Notes: generated from the sequence alone by a model not told the origin. DNA of 64,000 nt from Bhargavaea ginsengi (GCF_900109165.1 NZ_FNZF01000003.1:310001-374000); one strand, 5' to 3'; counted from the stretch's first letter, positions 33,087-41,440 are shown. A program made the numbers and translations.

Positions 33087-33907
33087 CGGTAGGTAGTCTG
33101 CAGCGCAAGCTCGATCATGACGAGCATCGCGCTGTACGCTTCCAGGATATCTTTCGCCTCGAACCGGACGACCGTCGACCCTGGTTCGATTTCGCAGCCA
33201 GGCATGAACGCCGCCCATTCGGCCTGGCCATAGTTCGTGAATTCGATGCGGAGCACCGGATTATCCGGGGGCGTCAGCGGCTTGACGTTGTTGCGGTTCG
33301 CAATGGCTTCCGCCGCCTTTTCCTTCAGAAGTTCATGCGCCCTCTGAGGGGAGAGGGACCGGACCGCAGAGCGCGTCAGTGACTTTTTCACTGCCGCCGT
33401 CACCACGCCCGGAATCAGTTCTTCCGCCTCGCGGGAAGCCCCGTCATCGCCTGCGACCATGATGACCGGCACGCCGTGATAACCCGCGATGTACGCATTG
33501 AATCCGATCTCCCCGATCTCCTGCTCATTGATCCACATGTTGCGGACCGCATGGATCATCGAGTGGCTCATGACCCCCGGCTGGCCCGCGCGGGAATGGT
33601 AGCCCGTGAAGATGGCGCCGTCATACGTGTTGTCGAGGCCTTCCACCATCGAGTACAGCTTCACGCCCCCGTTGATCAGCTCCGCTTCCGGATGCAGCTT
33701 CTCAGGCAGCAGGTTGTTCATCTTCGAATGGCTGTCGTTGACGAGCAAATGCTCTGCCCCGCCGGCCAGCGCCCCCTCGATGACCGCATTGGCGTCCCCC
33801 GTCATGAGGCTCCGCCCGATTTCGTAGTTATGCTGGGATGAATCGACGAACGTGTAATCCGGGATGCCCGTGATCCCTTCCATGTCGACCGAAAGATAAA
33901 TATTCAT
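33083..33907 (-). CDS. dppA: D-aminopeptidase DppA
   Basis: 274 residues. SVDMEGITGI (residues 5-14) gives the first zinc ligands (Asp-x-Glu), and HLLVNDSHSKMNNL and AIFTGYHSRAG supply the others, as in the zinc-dependent self-compartmentalising D-aminopeptidase of Bacillus subtilis. Cleaves D-Ala-D-Ala and related D-peptides. First gene of the murein-peptide operon; ATG at 33907 preceded by AAGAAGG. Confidence 0.92.
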   Translation of the reverse strand: MNIYLSVDMEGITGIPDYTFVDSSQHNYEIGRSLMTGDANAVIEGALAGGAEHLLVNDSHSKMNNLLPEKLHPEAELINGGVKLYSMVEGLDNTYDGAIFTGYHSRAGQPGVMSHSMIHAVRNMWINEQEIGEIGFNAYIAGYHGVPVIMVAGDDGASREAEELIPGVVTAAVKKSLTRSAVRSLSPQRAHELLKEKAAEAIANRNNVKPLTPPDNPVLRIEFTNYGQAEWAAFMPGCEIEPGSTVVRFEAKDILEAYSAMLVMIELALQTTYR

Positions 33908-34009
33908 CGGTTCGCCTTCTTTCTTTTCAGAACTATTTTCGTTTTCGAAATACAAGTCCACTTTAGCAGAACAAGGGGTGCCGGACAATGCGATTTCCTG
34001 CTGAACATG

Positions 34010-34036
34010 AAAAATACGGAAGCCGGCGGGGCTTCC
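34010..34036 (-). terminator. Terminator after the immunity array
   Basis: GGAAGCC (34018-34024) and GGCTTCC (34030-34036) with a 5-base loop, followed on the minus strand by GTATTTTT. It also has GTTTTT on the plus side, so it may work both ways. Confidence 0.75.
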
Positions 34037-34117
34037 GTTTTTCGGTCATTATCTTAGGGTCATTATTTCTAGGCATAGCTTGGTCTATATCGTGTCTCGT
34101 ATGTATATTCCTTACTT

Positions 34118-34531
34118 CTACCTTGATTCAATCCCATATCTGGCCTTCCACGCTTCATGCTGCTCCACCATATCCACATCTCTGAGATCTTCGTATTCGT
34201 ACTCCACATGAAATTGGCCGTTGCATTCAAGAATGAAGGTGAGGCTTGTCCAAGGCTGCAGTCCCTGATCTTTAAAAACGTTTTGCAGGGAAAGAACCTG
34301 TTCTGCCAGTTCACTTTCGCGGTCCCCAAATTCTTCTTCGTCCAAATCAAAGTGATTGGGGATATGATGGCTCAGAACCGGGGCTCTTCCATCAGCCGGA
34401 TCGTAATAGAAGTATGCGGTAGAAAAGTCTTCCCAGCCTTCGACGTATAGGAATACTTTGCTCCACTCTTCTGGTATGAGGTCATGTAAACCATGTACGA
34501 TCTCTTGAAAGATTTCCTTTTGGTCTGGCAT
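34118..34531 (-). CDS. YezG-family (DUF600) immunity protein, copy 1
   Basis: 137 residues. Core pattern IPEEWSKVFLYVEGWEDFSTAYFYYDP followed by HIPNHFDLDEEEF..., then PWTSLTFILECNGQFHVEYEYEDL (residues about 90-113). This is the YezG immunity fold that neutralises LXG polymorphic toxins secreted by type VII systems. Start ATG at 34531 has GGAG 8 bases upstream. It is the 3'-most of seven consecutive immunity-like genes; no toxin gene adjoins it. Confidence 0.85.
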   Translation of the reverse strand: MPDQKEIFQEIVHGLHDLIPEEWSKVFLYVEGWEDFSTAYFYYDPADGRAPVLSHHIPNHFDLDEEEFGDRESELAEQVLSLQNVFKDQGLQPWTSLTFILECNGQFHVEYEYEDLRDVDMVEQHEAWKARYGIESR

Positions 34532-34548
34532 CGATCTCACTCCATCAC

Positions 34549-34977
34549 TTATAAGACATCACTAATCGAGTTGGTGATGAGATCCTCAAGACAACTGAAT
34601 TCCTGAATCTGATCTCCACTCGGTTTATCCAGTTCGTAAAACTTATTGTCGGTCAGGTCAAAACAATACCAGGAGATACTGGAATCGGCCAAGAAGATGT
34701 ATCTGCGGTTCCATTCTAGTTCCCACCAGATTCTGTTGGCAGCGTAAACGCTGTTGTTCTGATCATCCTGATTGATGTTGTAGATTAACAATCCGTTGTA
34801 CTGCAATCCGTTAGTGATCTTCATTAAATCAATATAATCGTTTATAAAAGCTTGATTCCTTGTCTTTTCACTAGCCCATTTTATAAACTCATCGATCAAC
34901 AAACCGAATGCTGGCGGCTCAGGAAGCCGTCCGGAATTTTGGATTCTACGTTTAACAATCTCCATCTGCTTTTTCAT
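34549..34977 (-). CDS. SUKH (SMI1/KNR4)-like immunity protein, YrhA-type
   Basis: 142 residues. FGLLIDEFIKWAS.., YIDLMKITNGLQYNGLLIYN (about 50-69), RRYIFLADSSISWYCFDL and FYELDKPSGDQIQEFSCLEDLI follow the SUKH/YrhA pattern of small cytoplasmic immunity proteins, including the central Asn-Gly turn. ATG at 34977 with AGGAGAGA about 11 bases upstream. It interrupts the run of YezG paralogues, consistent with an array of acquired immunity genes. Confidence 0.72.
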   Translation of the reverse strand: MKKQMEIVKRRIQNSGRLPEPPAFGLLIDEFIKWASEKTRNQAFINDYIDLMKITNGLQYNGLLIYNINQDDQNNSVYAANRIWWELEWNRRYIFLADSSISWYCFDLTDNKFYELDKPSGDQIQEFSCLEDLITNSISDVL

Positions 34978-35022
34978 CCTAGTCCGTCTCTCCTGGAGAA
35001 TTGACATTGATTCAATCCATTG

Positions 35023-35433
35023 TTATTCAATCTCATACCTGGCCTTCCACACCTCGCGCTGCTCTCCGGGATCGACTTCGCTTAAATCTTCATAGCCGTA
35101 GTCCACCTTGAACTGACCGTTTTGCTCCAGGATAAACGTGAAGCTTGTCCACGGTGTCAGTCCGTCATCTCTGAAAACCCGCTGAAGGGAAAGCCCTGTT
35201 TCGCCAAGTTCATACTCCTTCATTTCGAAGTCATCCGAGTCCATCTCAAAGCGCTCTGGGATGTCATGGCTGAGCACTGGACCTGTGCCCTCTGCAGGAT
35301 AATAAAAGAAATAGGCGGTCGATGAATCATTCCAATCTTCCACGTAAAGAAGAACCTTTTCCCATGGCTCAGGGATCAGGTCATTCAACTGATTGGCGAG
35401 TGCTTGATAGATCTCTTCCGCTTTCCGAGCCAA
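35023..35433 (-). CDS. YezG-family immunity protein, copy 2
   Basis: 136 residues, the closest relative of copy 1 here (shared SHDIPERF, LSLQRVFRDDGLTPWTSFTFIL and YGYEDLSEVDPGEQREVWKARYEIE). TTG at 35433 has AGGGAG 8 bases upstream and is preferred over the GTG at 35442, which touches that site. Probably recognises a different LXG-toxin domain from its paralogues. Confidence 0.85.
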   Translation of the reverse strand: MARKAEEIYQALANQLNDLIPEPWEKVLLYVEDWNDSSTAYFFYYPAEGTGPVLSHDIPERFEMDSDDFEMKEYELGETGLSLQRVFRDDGLTPWTSFTFILEQNGQFKVDYGYEDLSEVDPGEQREVWKARYEIE

Positions 35434-35448
35434 ATGCTTCACTCCCTG

Positions 35449-35802
35449 TTACTCGCCGAAAACATGCTTTGCTTCCCAGCGATCCTGCTTTTCAATCGGA
35501 TCAAGGTCAGACAAGTCCTCATAACCATAATCAATCTTCAAGTTCCCGCCGCTCTTCAATGAGAATGTGAGGTTCGTCCAAGGTTCCTTTTCCCGATGCG
35601 CGAACTGCATCCATAGCAATTTTTGCTGATTGTAAAGGCTTTCTTTTAACTGATTAAAATGCTCATAGTCCACTTCGAACCTATCAGGGATATCCAGGCT
35701 GTAGACCGGTTCTCCGCCATGGGAGGGCGCACTGCTTTCAGGGTAATAGTAAAAATAGGCTGTGGAGTACCCTTCCACGATTTCTTGGTAAATTTCTTTC
35801 AT
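35449..35802 (-). CDS. YezG-family immunity protein, copy 3, internally deleted
   Basis: 117 residues. Begins MKEIYQEIVEG and passes straight into YSTAYFYYYPES, lacking the segment of about 22-24 residues (IPExW...LYxExW) that all five other copies carry between these points. The rest (SLDIPDRFEVDYEHF, PWTNLTFSLKSGGNLKIDYGYEDL) is intact and in frame. The missing part forms the first core strand, so the protein may be inactive. GGAGGAG precedes the ATG. Confidence 0.75.
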   Translation of the reverse strand: MKEIYQEIVEGYSTAYFYYYPESSAPSHGGEPVYSLDIPDRFEVDYEHFNQLKESLYNQQKLLWMQFAHREKEPWTNLTFSLKSGGNLKIDYGYEDLSDLDPIEKQDRWEAKHVFGE

Positions 35803-35825
35803 TTCTCCTCCTTAGAGAAGCAGCA

Positions 35826-36248
35826 TCATCGTTTATATTCAATCCCGTATTTTACTTTCCAAGCCTCTCGCTTCTCCCCCGGATCCAGTTCCTTTAAGTC
35901 CTCATATCCGTATTCGGCCTTGAACGTGCCATCATGATTTAAAATCAACGTGAAGTTCGTCCATGTTTCCATATCCTGTTCACTGAACATCTGTTGTAGA
36001 GCCAGAACCGTCCTTCTCAGCAGACGTTTCTGAAGAAGAAAATCATCCGGATCAACAGAAAAAAGGTCCGGAATATTTAAGTTTAGAATTGGCAGAGTGT
36101 TATCTGCCGAGTCGTAGTAGAAGTAAATGGTAGTGTAGCCCGGCCAACTTTCAGCGTACAGCTTCGCAGTGGTCCATTCCTCAGGAATCATGGCGCTAAT
36201 CTGGTGCGCAATCTCCTCATAGCACTTTTCAATCTGTTCTGCAGTCAC
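35826..36248 (-). CDS. YezG-family immunity protein, copy 4
   Basis: 140 residues. IPEEWTTAKLYAESWPGYTTIYFYYDSADN, LNIPDLFSVDPDDF and YGYEDLKELDPGEKREAWKVKYGIEYK (given in parts) match the family throughout. GTG start at 36248 directly follows the stop of the previous copy (TAAGTG), with AAGGGATAA upstream, so translation is coupled. Confidence 0.83.
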   Translation of the reverse strand: MTAEQIEKCYEEIAHQISAMIPEEWTTAKLYAESWPGYTTIYFYYDSADNTLPILNLNIPDLFSVDPDDFLLQKRLLRRTVLALQQMFSEQDMETWTNFTLILNHDGTFKAEYGYEDLKELDPGEKREAWKVKYGIEYKR

Positions 36249-36674
36249 TTATCCCTTATCCCCCCCAGTGAGATTGTTGGATTCCCAGCGTTTTCGTTTT
36301 TCAAGAGGATTAAGATCTGACAGGGCGCTGTAATCATAGTCGATCTTCATTTTTCCATCGCTTTGCAAAGAAAACGTCAGGTTCGTCCAGGGTTTCTCTT
36401 CCTGGTTTTTGAATTCGTTCCGTAGCACTTTAATGTGGTCATATAATTGTTCATCTAATCGATCAAACGTTTCCTGGCTGACTTCGTATTCATCAGGGAT
36501 ATCCAGATTGTAGATGTACTCGTCGCTCCCTGCAGGAGTGTAGTAGAAATAGCACTTATAGTACCCATCCCAATACTCGGCGTACAGCTTCACCCAATCC
36601 CACTTTTCCGGAATCATCTCAAGCACTGTATTCGCAATGGCAGTATAACGGTTTTCCTTTTCTTTCGTGTCCAT
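36249..36674 (-). CDS. YezG-family immunity protein, copy 5
   Basis: 141 residues. IPEKWDWVKLYAEYWDGYY..YFYYTP, LDIPDEYEVSQETFD and PWTNLTFSLQSDGKMKIDY are the family landmarks. ATG at 36674 with GAGGGGGAG; the frame runs further upstream into copy 6 but without a site. Most similar in its second half to copy 3. Confidence 0.83.
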   Translation of the reverse strand: MDTKEKENRYTAIANTVLEMIPEKWDWVKLYAEYWDGYYKCYFYYTPAGSDEYIYNLDIPDEYEVSQETFDRLDEQLYDHIKVLRNEFKNQEEKPWTNLTFSLQSDGKMKIDYDYSALSDLNPLEKRKRWESNNLTGGDKG

Positions 36675-36699
36675 GGTACTCCCCCTCACTGGGCAGTAT

Positions 36700-37098
36700 T
36701 TAATTGATTGAGTGCTTTTCTTTCCAAAGTCTCCTCTTCTCAACTGGTCCCAGCAGTGATAGATCCTGATAGCCATATTCAATTCGAAATTCACCAGTAC
36801 TCTTGAGTATGAACGTCATGCCGGTCCACAGTTCTGCTTCTAGTCTCATCTGTTTTTCATATAACAGCATGATCGTATCTCTCAGCTCATCTTCCAGATG
36901 TTCAAACTCTGTGGAATCCACTTGGAATTGCTCAGTAATTTCATAATGTAAAAGGGCTTTATTATCGTTTTCAGGATAATAATAAAAATAAACCGTGTCG
37001 TAACCTGCCCATTTTTCCGCGTACAAATATACTGAACTCCACTTCTCGGGAATCATCCTTTGAATTCGATCAGCAATTTTCTGGTAGATAGTCTCCAT
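36700..37098 (-). CDS. YezG-family immunity protein, copy 6 (first in array)
   Basis: 132 residues from METIYQKIADRI, aligned with the starts of the paralogues; GGGGA lies 8 bases before this ATG, while in-frame ATGs at 37113 and 37131 are alternatives. Landmarks IPEKWSSVYLYAEKWAGYDTVYFYYYP (in parts) and WTGMTFILKSTGEFRIEYGYQDL are intact. It heads a probable seven-gene transcript read leftward. Confidence 0.82.
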   Translation of the reverse strand: METIYQKIADRIQRMIPEKWSSVYLYAEKWAGYDTVYFYYYPENDNKALLHYEITEQFQVDSTEFEHLEDELRDTIMLLYEKQMRLEAELWTGMTFILKSTGEFRIEYGYQDLSLLGPVEKRRLWKEKHSIN

Positions 37099-37225
37099 AA
37101 CCTCAATCCCCATTTCGATTGCTCCATACATCTATTCTACCGGGATACGGCTGAGGGAGCAGCGGGATTTCCTATTTTGGAAGAAAAGAGGAAGAAAGAC
37201 CCGGACGCATTGGTTTGAAAGCACC

Positions 37226-37258
37226 AAAAAGCCGGAAGAGGGATGTCCACTTCCGGCT
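37226..37258 (-). terminator. Terminator upstream of the immunity array
   Basis: AGCCGGAAG (37230-37238) with CTTCCGGCT (37250-37258), then TTTTT on the minus strand. It ends the transcript of the 57-residue membrane protein gene. The surrounding 37132-37353 holds no credible gene; an open frame there runs through this hairpin. Confidence 0.82.
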
Positions 37259-37353
37259 TCTGACGGGTTGTTGCCTGCTGGATTCGAATAATTACCACGC
37301 TTGCCTGAGTCTTTACCCTGTCTATACGAGCGGTTACCAATTGTATAAAACGC

Positions 37354-37527
37354 TTATTGTTTAGACCTGAAGAGCACTCTCTTCAAAACACCTATGGTCA
37401 AACCGACAAACAGGATTATCAAAACCAGGTAGCCGTTTGGCAGTTCTCCGTTATAAGCACTATAAACAGCTGCTGAAATCACGATCACCATCAGTAATAA
37501 TATCCAGTCAAACTTGCCGAACTTCAT
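37354..37527 (-). CDS. Small two-TM membrane protein
   Basis: 57 residues. MKFGKFDW followed by a hydrophobic segment (ILLLMVIVISAAVYSAY), a short NGELPNGY loop and a second segment (LVLIIFVG-like, LVLIILFVGLTIGVL), ending in basic KRVLFRSKQ. GAGGTGAA precedes the ATG. Sequence composition is that of a real small membrane protein; family unknown. It lies between the immunity array and the aldehyde dehydrogenase on the same strand. Confidence 0.65.
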   Translation of the reverse strand: MKFGKFDWILLLMVIVISAAVYSAYNGELPNGYLVLIILFVGLTIGVLKRVLFRSKQ

Positions 37528-37571
37528 TTCACCTCACGGCCTTTACATATGAGACTTTTATGCGTAATCAC

Positions 37572-38999
37572 TCAGAACGTCGTTTTCACCGTAATGAACT
37601 TCAGCTCGGTCATGCCGTCGATGGCGTATTTGACGCCTTCACGGCCGTAGCCGCTCATCTTGACGCCGCCGTATGGCATGTTGTCGACGCGGAATGTCGG
37701 GATGTCGTTGATGATGACGGCGCCGGCTTCGATTTCGTCTGCGGCTTTCATCGCGGATTCGATGTCGCGCGTGTAGATGCCGGCGTTCAGGCCGTACTCC
37801 GAGTCGTTGACGAGATCGATTGCCTCGTCCAGGTCCGAGTACTTCATGATCGTGACGATCGGGGCGAAAACTTCCATGCAGACGACGTTCATGTCAGGTG
37901 TGACGTCGGTCATGACCGTCGGGGCGATGCCGTTCTGGACGCGCCCGCCGCCTGTGCGGACGGTCGCGCCGGCTTTTTTCGCTTCCTCGATCCATTCCAT
38001 GGCGCGATCCGCCTCGCCCGGGTGGATCATCGAGCCTACATCGGTCGATTCATCCGCCGGATCGCCGACCTGGAGCTTCTCGGTCTCCGCGACGAATTGG
38101 TCCACGAATTCATCGTAGATGTCGTCATGCACGTACACGCGCTGGAGCGAGATGCATACCTGTCCGGCAAAGCCGAATGCGCCGGTGACGGCACGCGGCA
38201 TGATTTTCTCGAGCGGTACGTCCGGTTCGACGATCAGTGCGGAGTTCGAGCCCAGCTCGAGCGTCAGCTTTTTCAGGCCGACCTTCGACTTGATGTCGAG
38301 TCCGACCGGCACGCTTCCGGTAAACGTCACTTTCTTCACGAGGTCGTTCGTGATGAGCGGATCGCTCAGCTCGCTGCCGCTCCCCGTGACGATTTGGAGG
38401 GCGCCATCCGGCAGGCCCGCTTCCTTGAAGATCTCGGCCAGAGCCAGTGAAGAAAGCGGCGTCTGTGTGGCCGGCTTCAGGACGACAGTGTTGCCGACGG
38501 CAAATGCCGGCCCAAGCTTGTGCGCGACCAGGTTTGACGGGAAGTTGAACGGCGTAATCGCTGCGACGACACCGAGCGCCTCCCGCTTTGTCCAGCCGAT
38601 GCGATCCGTCACACCTGGCGCCGCGTCCATCGGCACCGTCTCGCCGGAAAGCGACTTGGCCGCTTCCGCCGAGAACTGGTACGTGGCGATTGTCCGGTCG
38701 ATCTCGCCGCGTGCCGTCTTGATCGGCTTGCCCGCTTCCTTCACCAGCAGCTGCGCCAGCTCTTCCTTCCGCGCTTCAATCAGATCGACGGCACGGTATA
38801 GCAGTTCGGCCCGCTCGTATGCCGGCCATTTCCTGAACTCGAGAAACGCCTCATGGGCGCCTTCAATTGCCTGTTTCACATCTTCTTCATCCGCTTTTGC
38901 AACCGTTGCAATCGCTTCCTGGGAATACGGCGACTTCAATTCATACGTACGCGCCGCTTCCTTCCATTCCCCGTTGATCCACAGTTTCCATGTTTCCAT
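37572..38999 (-). CDS. NAD(P)-dependent aldehyde dehydrogenase
   Basis: 475 residues, full length for the ALDH superfamily. ITPFNFPSNLVAHK (about residue 148), catalytic Glu in LTLELGSNS (about 249), nucleophilic Cys in FAGQVCISLQR (about 283) and EVFAPIV (about 379) are all intact. The GQVC form resembles lactaldehyde/glyceraldehyde-3-phosphate-type subgroups more than betaine aldehyde enzymes, but the substrate cannot be fixed. Monocistronic as far as seen, divergent from the AAC(3)-like gene. Confidence 0.9.
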   Translation of the reverse strand: METWKLWINGEWKEAARTYELKSPYSQEAIATVAKADEEDVKQAIEGAHEAFLEFRKWPAYERAELLYRAVDLIEARKEELAQLLVKEAGKPIKTARGEIDRTIATYQFSAEAAKSLSGETVPMDAAPGVTDRIGWTKREALGVVAAITPFNFPSNLVAHKLGPAFAVGNTVVLKPATQTPLSSLALAEIFKEAGLPDGALQIVTGSGSELSDPLITNDLVKKVTFTGSVPVGLDIKSKVGLKKLTLELGSNSALIVEPDVPLEKIMPRAVTGAFGFAGQVCISLQRVYVHDDIYDEFVDQFVAETEKLQVGDPADESTDVGSMIHPGEADRAMEWIEEAKKAGATVRTGGGRVQNGIAPTVMTDVTPDMNVVCMEVFAPIVTIMKYSDLDEAIDLVNDSEYGLNAGIYTRDIESAMKAADEIEAGAVIINDIPTFRVDNMPYGGVKMSGYGREGVKYAIDGMTELKFITVKTTF

Positions 39000-39089
39000 T
39001 TCCCAACACCTCCCAAAACTATTCTATACCCGTTCCGCGGGGCATCCAAATAAGGTACTCTGAATAAAACGAATACGGGGGAATGAACG

Positions 39090-39935
39090 ATGAACGAATT
39101 GGATGTTGTGCTCCGGACAGGGGAATTCATTTCAAAAGAGACGATCAAAGAGCATCTGGGCAATGCGGGTATCGGGAAAGGCGAGAGGATCATCGTCCAC
39201 ACGTCGCTGAAAAAGGTCGGCTGGGTATCCGGCGGCGAGCAGGCCTTTGTCGAGGCGCTGCTTGAAACCGTAACGGCGGACGGGACGGTCGTCATGCCTG
39301 CACAGTCCTCTGACAACTCGGACCCGAGGCACTGGATGATGCCGCCGGTCCCGGAAGAATGGCACGAGCCGATCCGTCGTACGATGCCGGCTTACGACCC
39401 CCATCTGTCGCATCTGCGCGGAATGGGCAAGGTCCCCGAGTGTCTCCACCGCCATCCGGAGACGGTCCGCAGCCCGCATCCGGCGCATTCGTTCATCGCC
39501 TGGGGCCGTGACGCGGCAGAATGGATGCGGGATCACCCGCTGGAGGATTCCTTCGGGGAGGGTTCCCCGCTCGGGAAGATGCACGGCTCCGGTATGAAGA
39601 TCCTGCTCATCGGGACCGGCTACGACTCCTGCACGGCACTGCATCTGTCGGAATACCGGGCTCCGGGCCTCGAGACATACCGGGACGGCGCGTCCATGCT
39701 GGTGGACGGCGAGCGGAAATGGATCGAATACGACATGGCGGACCTGGAATCCGATGACTTCCCGCCGCTCGGAATGGCATTCGAGCGCGAACATCCGGAA
39801 GCCGTGACCCGCTGCAAAATTGGCCAGGCGGATACCCGGGTGATCGACATGGACACATTGGTCGACTTCGGGACGGAATGGATCACGAAATGGCGGGAAA
39901 AGAAAAAAGTAGCGCAGGCAGAGAAGGCCGAGTGA
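39090..39935 (+). CDS. Aminoglycoside N(3)-acetyltransferase family protein
   Basis: 281 residues of the antibiotic_NAT (AAC(3)/YokD) family. RIIVHTSLKKVGWVSGG..AFVEALLETV, VVMPAQSSDNSDP, SPHPAHSFIAWG (with the conserved His) and LIGTGYDSCTALHLSEY match. Chromosomal YokD-like members acetylate poorly known substrates, and aminoglycoside resistance should not be assumed. ATG with GGGGGA 7 bases upstream. Confidence 0.9.
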   Translation: MNELDVVLRTGEFISKETIKEHLGNAGIGKGERIIVHTSLKKVGWVSGGEQAFVEALLETVTADGTVVMPAQSSDNSDPRHWMMPPVPEEWHEPIRRTMPAYDPHLSHLRGMGKVPECLHRHPETVRSPHPAHSFIAWGRDAAEWMRDHPLEDSFGEGSPLGKMHGSGMKILLIGTGYDSCTALHLSEYRAPGLETYRDGASMLVDGERKWIEYDMADLESDDFPPLGMAFEREHPEAVTRCKIGQADTRVIDMDTLVDFGTEWITKWREKKKVAQAEKAE

Positions 39936-39979
39936 TCGTTTTAGGGGGCTAATAGTAGGGTAAACTTAGGAGAAATCGA

Positions 39980-40246
39980 ATGAAGTGGGGGATGGATATG
40001 GCGAAGAAGGAACCGTTCATGGAAGAAACGTACGAAGACCGGAAACTCCGCGAAGAGCTGGGCCGGCAGACCAACGCTGGATTTGCGCGGGTAGAGAACA
40101 TGGAGATGGAGGCCGGCGCAATCGACCTTCCTACCGATGAGACCGTGCTTGAACCCCTAACCGAAGAGGAAATCAAGCGCCGTGTGGGATCCGGCAATTA
40201 CGAGGCGGCAAAGGATGACAAACAGACCGGCTCCATCAACAGCTGA
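39980..40246 (+). CDS. Small hypothetical acidic protein
   Basis: 88 residues, charged and without membrane segments: MAKKEPFMEETYEDRKLREELGRQTN... ending DKQTGSINS. AGGAG 7 bases before the ATG at 39980, and a terminator directly after. Real by its translation signals; no recognised domain. Possibly co-transcribed with the acetyltransferase gene 44 bases upstream. Confidence 0.7.
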   Translation: MKWGMDMAKKEPFMEETYEDRKLREELGRQTNAGFARVENMEMEAGAIDLPTDETVLEPLTEEEIKRRVGSGNYEAAKDDKQTGSINS

Positions 40247-40252
40247 CAAATG

Positions 40253-40274
40253 GCCGCATCGCTGCGGCTTTTTT
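40253..40274 (+). terminator. Terminator after the small acidic protein
   Basis: GCCGCA-TCGC-TGCGGC followed by six T. Confidence 0.9.
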
Positions 40275-40305
40275 ATATGGGGTGGATGCGTGCTGTCGGG
40301 AAACG

Positions 40306-40405
40306 TTGACATACTGGGCTGAGACGTTAACATAAGCGCTCACTAATACAGGGCTGACACCCGAGGCGGATCTTTCCGCTCCGTGTGTCAGCCCTGTTTT
40401 TCCGA
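40306..40405 (+). ncRNA. Candidate small RNA or isolated transcription unit
   Basis: TTGACA (40306-40311), 16-17 bases, TAACAT/AACATA, then about 60 bases forming one long hairpin (ACAGGGCTGACAC at 40348-40360 with GTGTCAGCCCTGT at 40385-40397) and TTTTT. A promoter-like pair followed directly by a terminator with no ORF. The hairpin could equally be the bidirectional terminator of moaA. Tentative. Confidence 0.3.
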
Positions 40406-40407
40406 AT

Positions 40408-41424
40408 TTATCCGCCGATGTAAGACATGCCGATTTTATTGCGATTACGCGCGGTCTGTTCGGTACGCTCGTCGGAGTAGCGGTCGGCCCGGTTTTCCCA
40501 GACGCCCGCTATGGCGCTCATGAGTTCTTCATCGCTTGCACCATCCCGGATCAGGCTGCGCAGGTCGAATCCGCCTTCCGCGAACAAACAGGTGATCAGC
40601 TTGCCGTCGGATGACAGGCGTGCGCGGGTGCATGTGGAGCAGAACGACTCCGACACCGAGGTGATAAACCCGAGTTCCGCTCCGTTGTCGCTGTGGCGGT
40701 AGCGTTTGGCGACTTCCCCGTAGTAGTCCTGCCCGACCGGCTCTAGGTCATATTCACTCCTGAGCCTGTCGAAGATCTCCTTTTTCGTGACGACATCCCG
40801 GAAGCTCCAGCCGTTGTCATTTCCTACGTCCATAAATTCGATAAACCGGAGCGTGATGCCGCGCTCTTTGAAGTAGGCGGTCATCGGCAGGATCTCAGAG
40901 TCGTTGACACCCTTTTTCACGACCATGTTCACCTTAATCTCGAAACCGACGTCCTTGGCGTAGTCGATCTGCTTCAGGATACGCGATGGGTCGACGCCCC
41001 GGCCGTTCAGTTCGCCGGAGATGACCGGGTCCAGGGCATCGAGGCTGATGTTCAGCCGGCGCAGGCCCGCATCATAAAGCGGCTGGGCATGCGTTCCGAG
41101 AAGAAGCCCGTTCGTCGTAAGGCCGATGTCTTCGACCCCTTCGACGGACAGGATCCGCTCCACAAGATCCGGAAGTCCCCGTCGCATCAGCGGCTCGCCG
41201 CCGGTCAGGCGGATCTTCTTGACGCCGGCGTCCGCGAACAGCCGGGTGAGCCGGTGGATCTCCTCGAAGGTGAGCAGCTCCGACTTCGGGAGGAAGGCAT
41301 AGTCATCCCCGAATACCTCTTTCGGCATGCAGTAGGAACATCTGAAGTTGCACCGGTCGGTGACGGAGATCCGAAGATCACGGATCGGCCGCCCGAACCG
41401 GTCGGTCAAAGGCTGTCGGGTCAT
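40408..41424 (-). CDS. moaA: GTP 3',8-cyclase MoaA
   Basis: 338 residues. Radical-SAM cysteines in [12 protein letters not shown] (residues about 24-35), a second Fe-S site in [20 protein letters not shown] (about 263-282) and the C-terminal Gly-Gly (SYIGG) that is essential in MoaA. Converts GTP to 3',8-cyclo-7,8-dihydro-GTP, the first step of molybdenum cofactor synthesis. Last gene of moeA-mobB-moaE-moaD-mobA-moaA. Confidence 0.97.
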   Translation of the reverse strand: MTRQPLTDRFGRPIRDLRISVTDRCNFRCSYCMPKEVFGDDYAFLPKSELLTFEEIHRLTRLFADAGVKKIRLTGGEPLMRRGLPDLVERILSVEGVEDIGLTTNGLLLGTHAQPLYDAGLRRLNISLDALDPVISGELNGRGVDPSRILKQIDYAKDVGFEIKVNMVVKKGVNDSEILPMTAYFKERGITLRFIEFMDVGNDNGWSFRDVVTKKEIFDRLRSEYDLEPVGQDYYGEVAKRYRHSDNGAELGFITSVSESFCSTCTRARLSSDGKLITCLFAEGGFDLRSLIRDGASDEELMSAIAGVWENRADRYSDERTEQTARNRNKIGMSYIGG

Positions 41425-41440
41425 GTTCGCTTCCTCCTTC

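Noticed and set aside
33988-34185. Plus-strand 65-codon frame between dppA and the immunity array
   Set aside because: It reads through the hairpin at 34018-34036 and overlaps the immunity gene end; no ribosome-binding site.
37137-37340. Minus-strand 67-codon frame
   Set aside because: Spans the terminator at 37230-37258 and shows no plausible start signals.
37437-38450. Plus-strand 337-codon open frame opposite the aldehyde dehydrogenase
   Set aside because: Its protein is rich in His/Asp/Arg/Val in the manner of an antisense reading of a GC-rich gene; the minus strand encodes a complete ALDH with all catalytic residues.
39090-39935. Acquired aminoglycoside-resistance gene
   Set aside because: The protein is of the AAC(3)/YokD superfamily, but no mobile element flanks it and its base use matches the neighbours; a resistance role is not supported.
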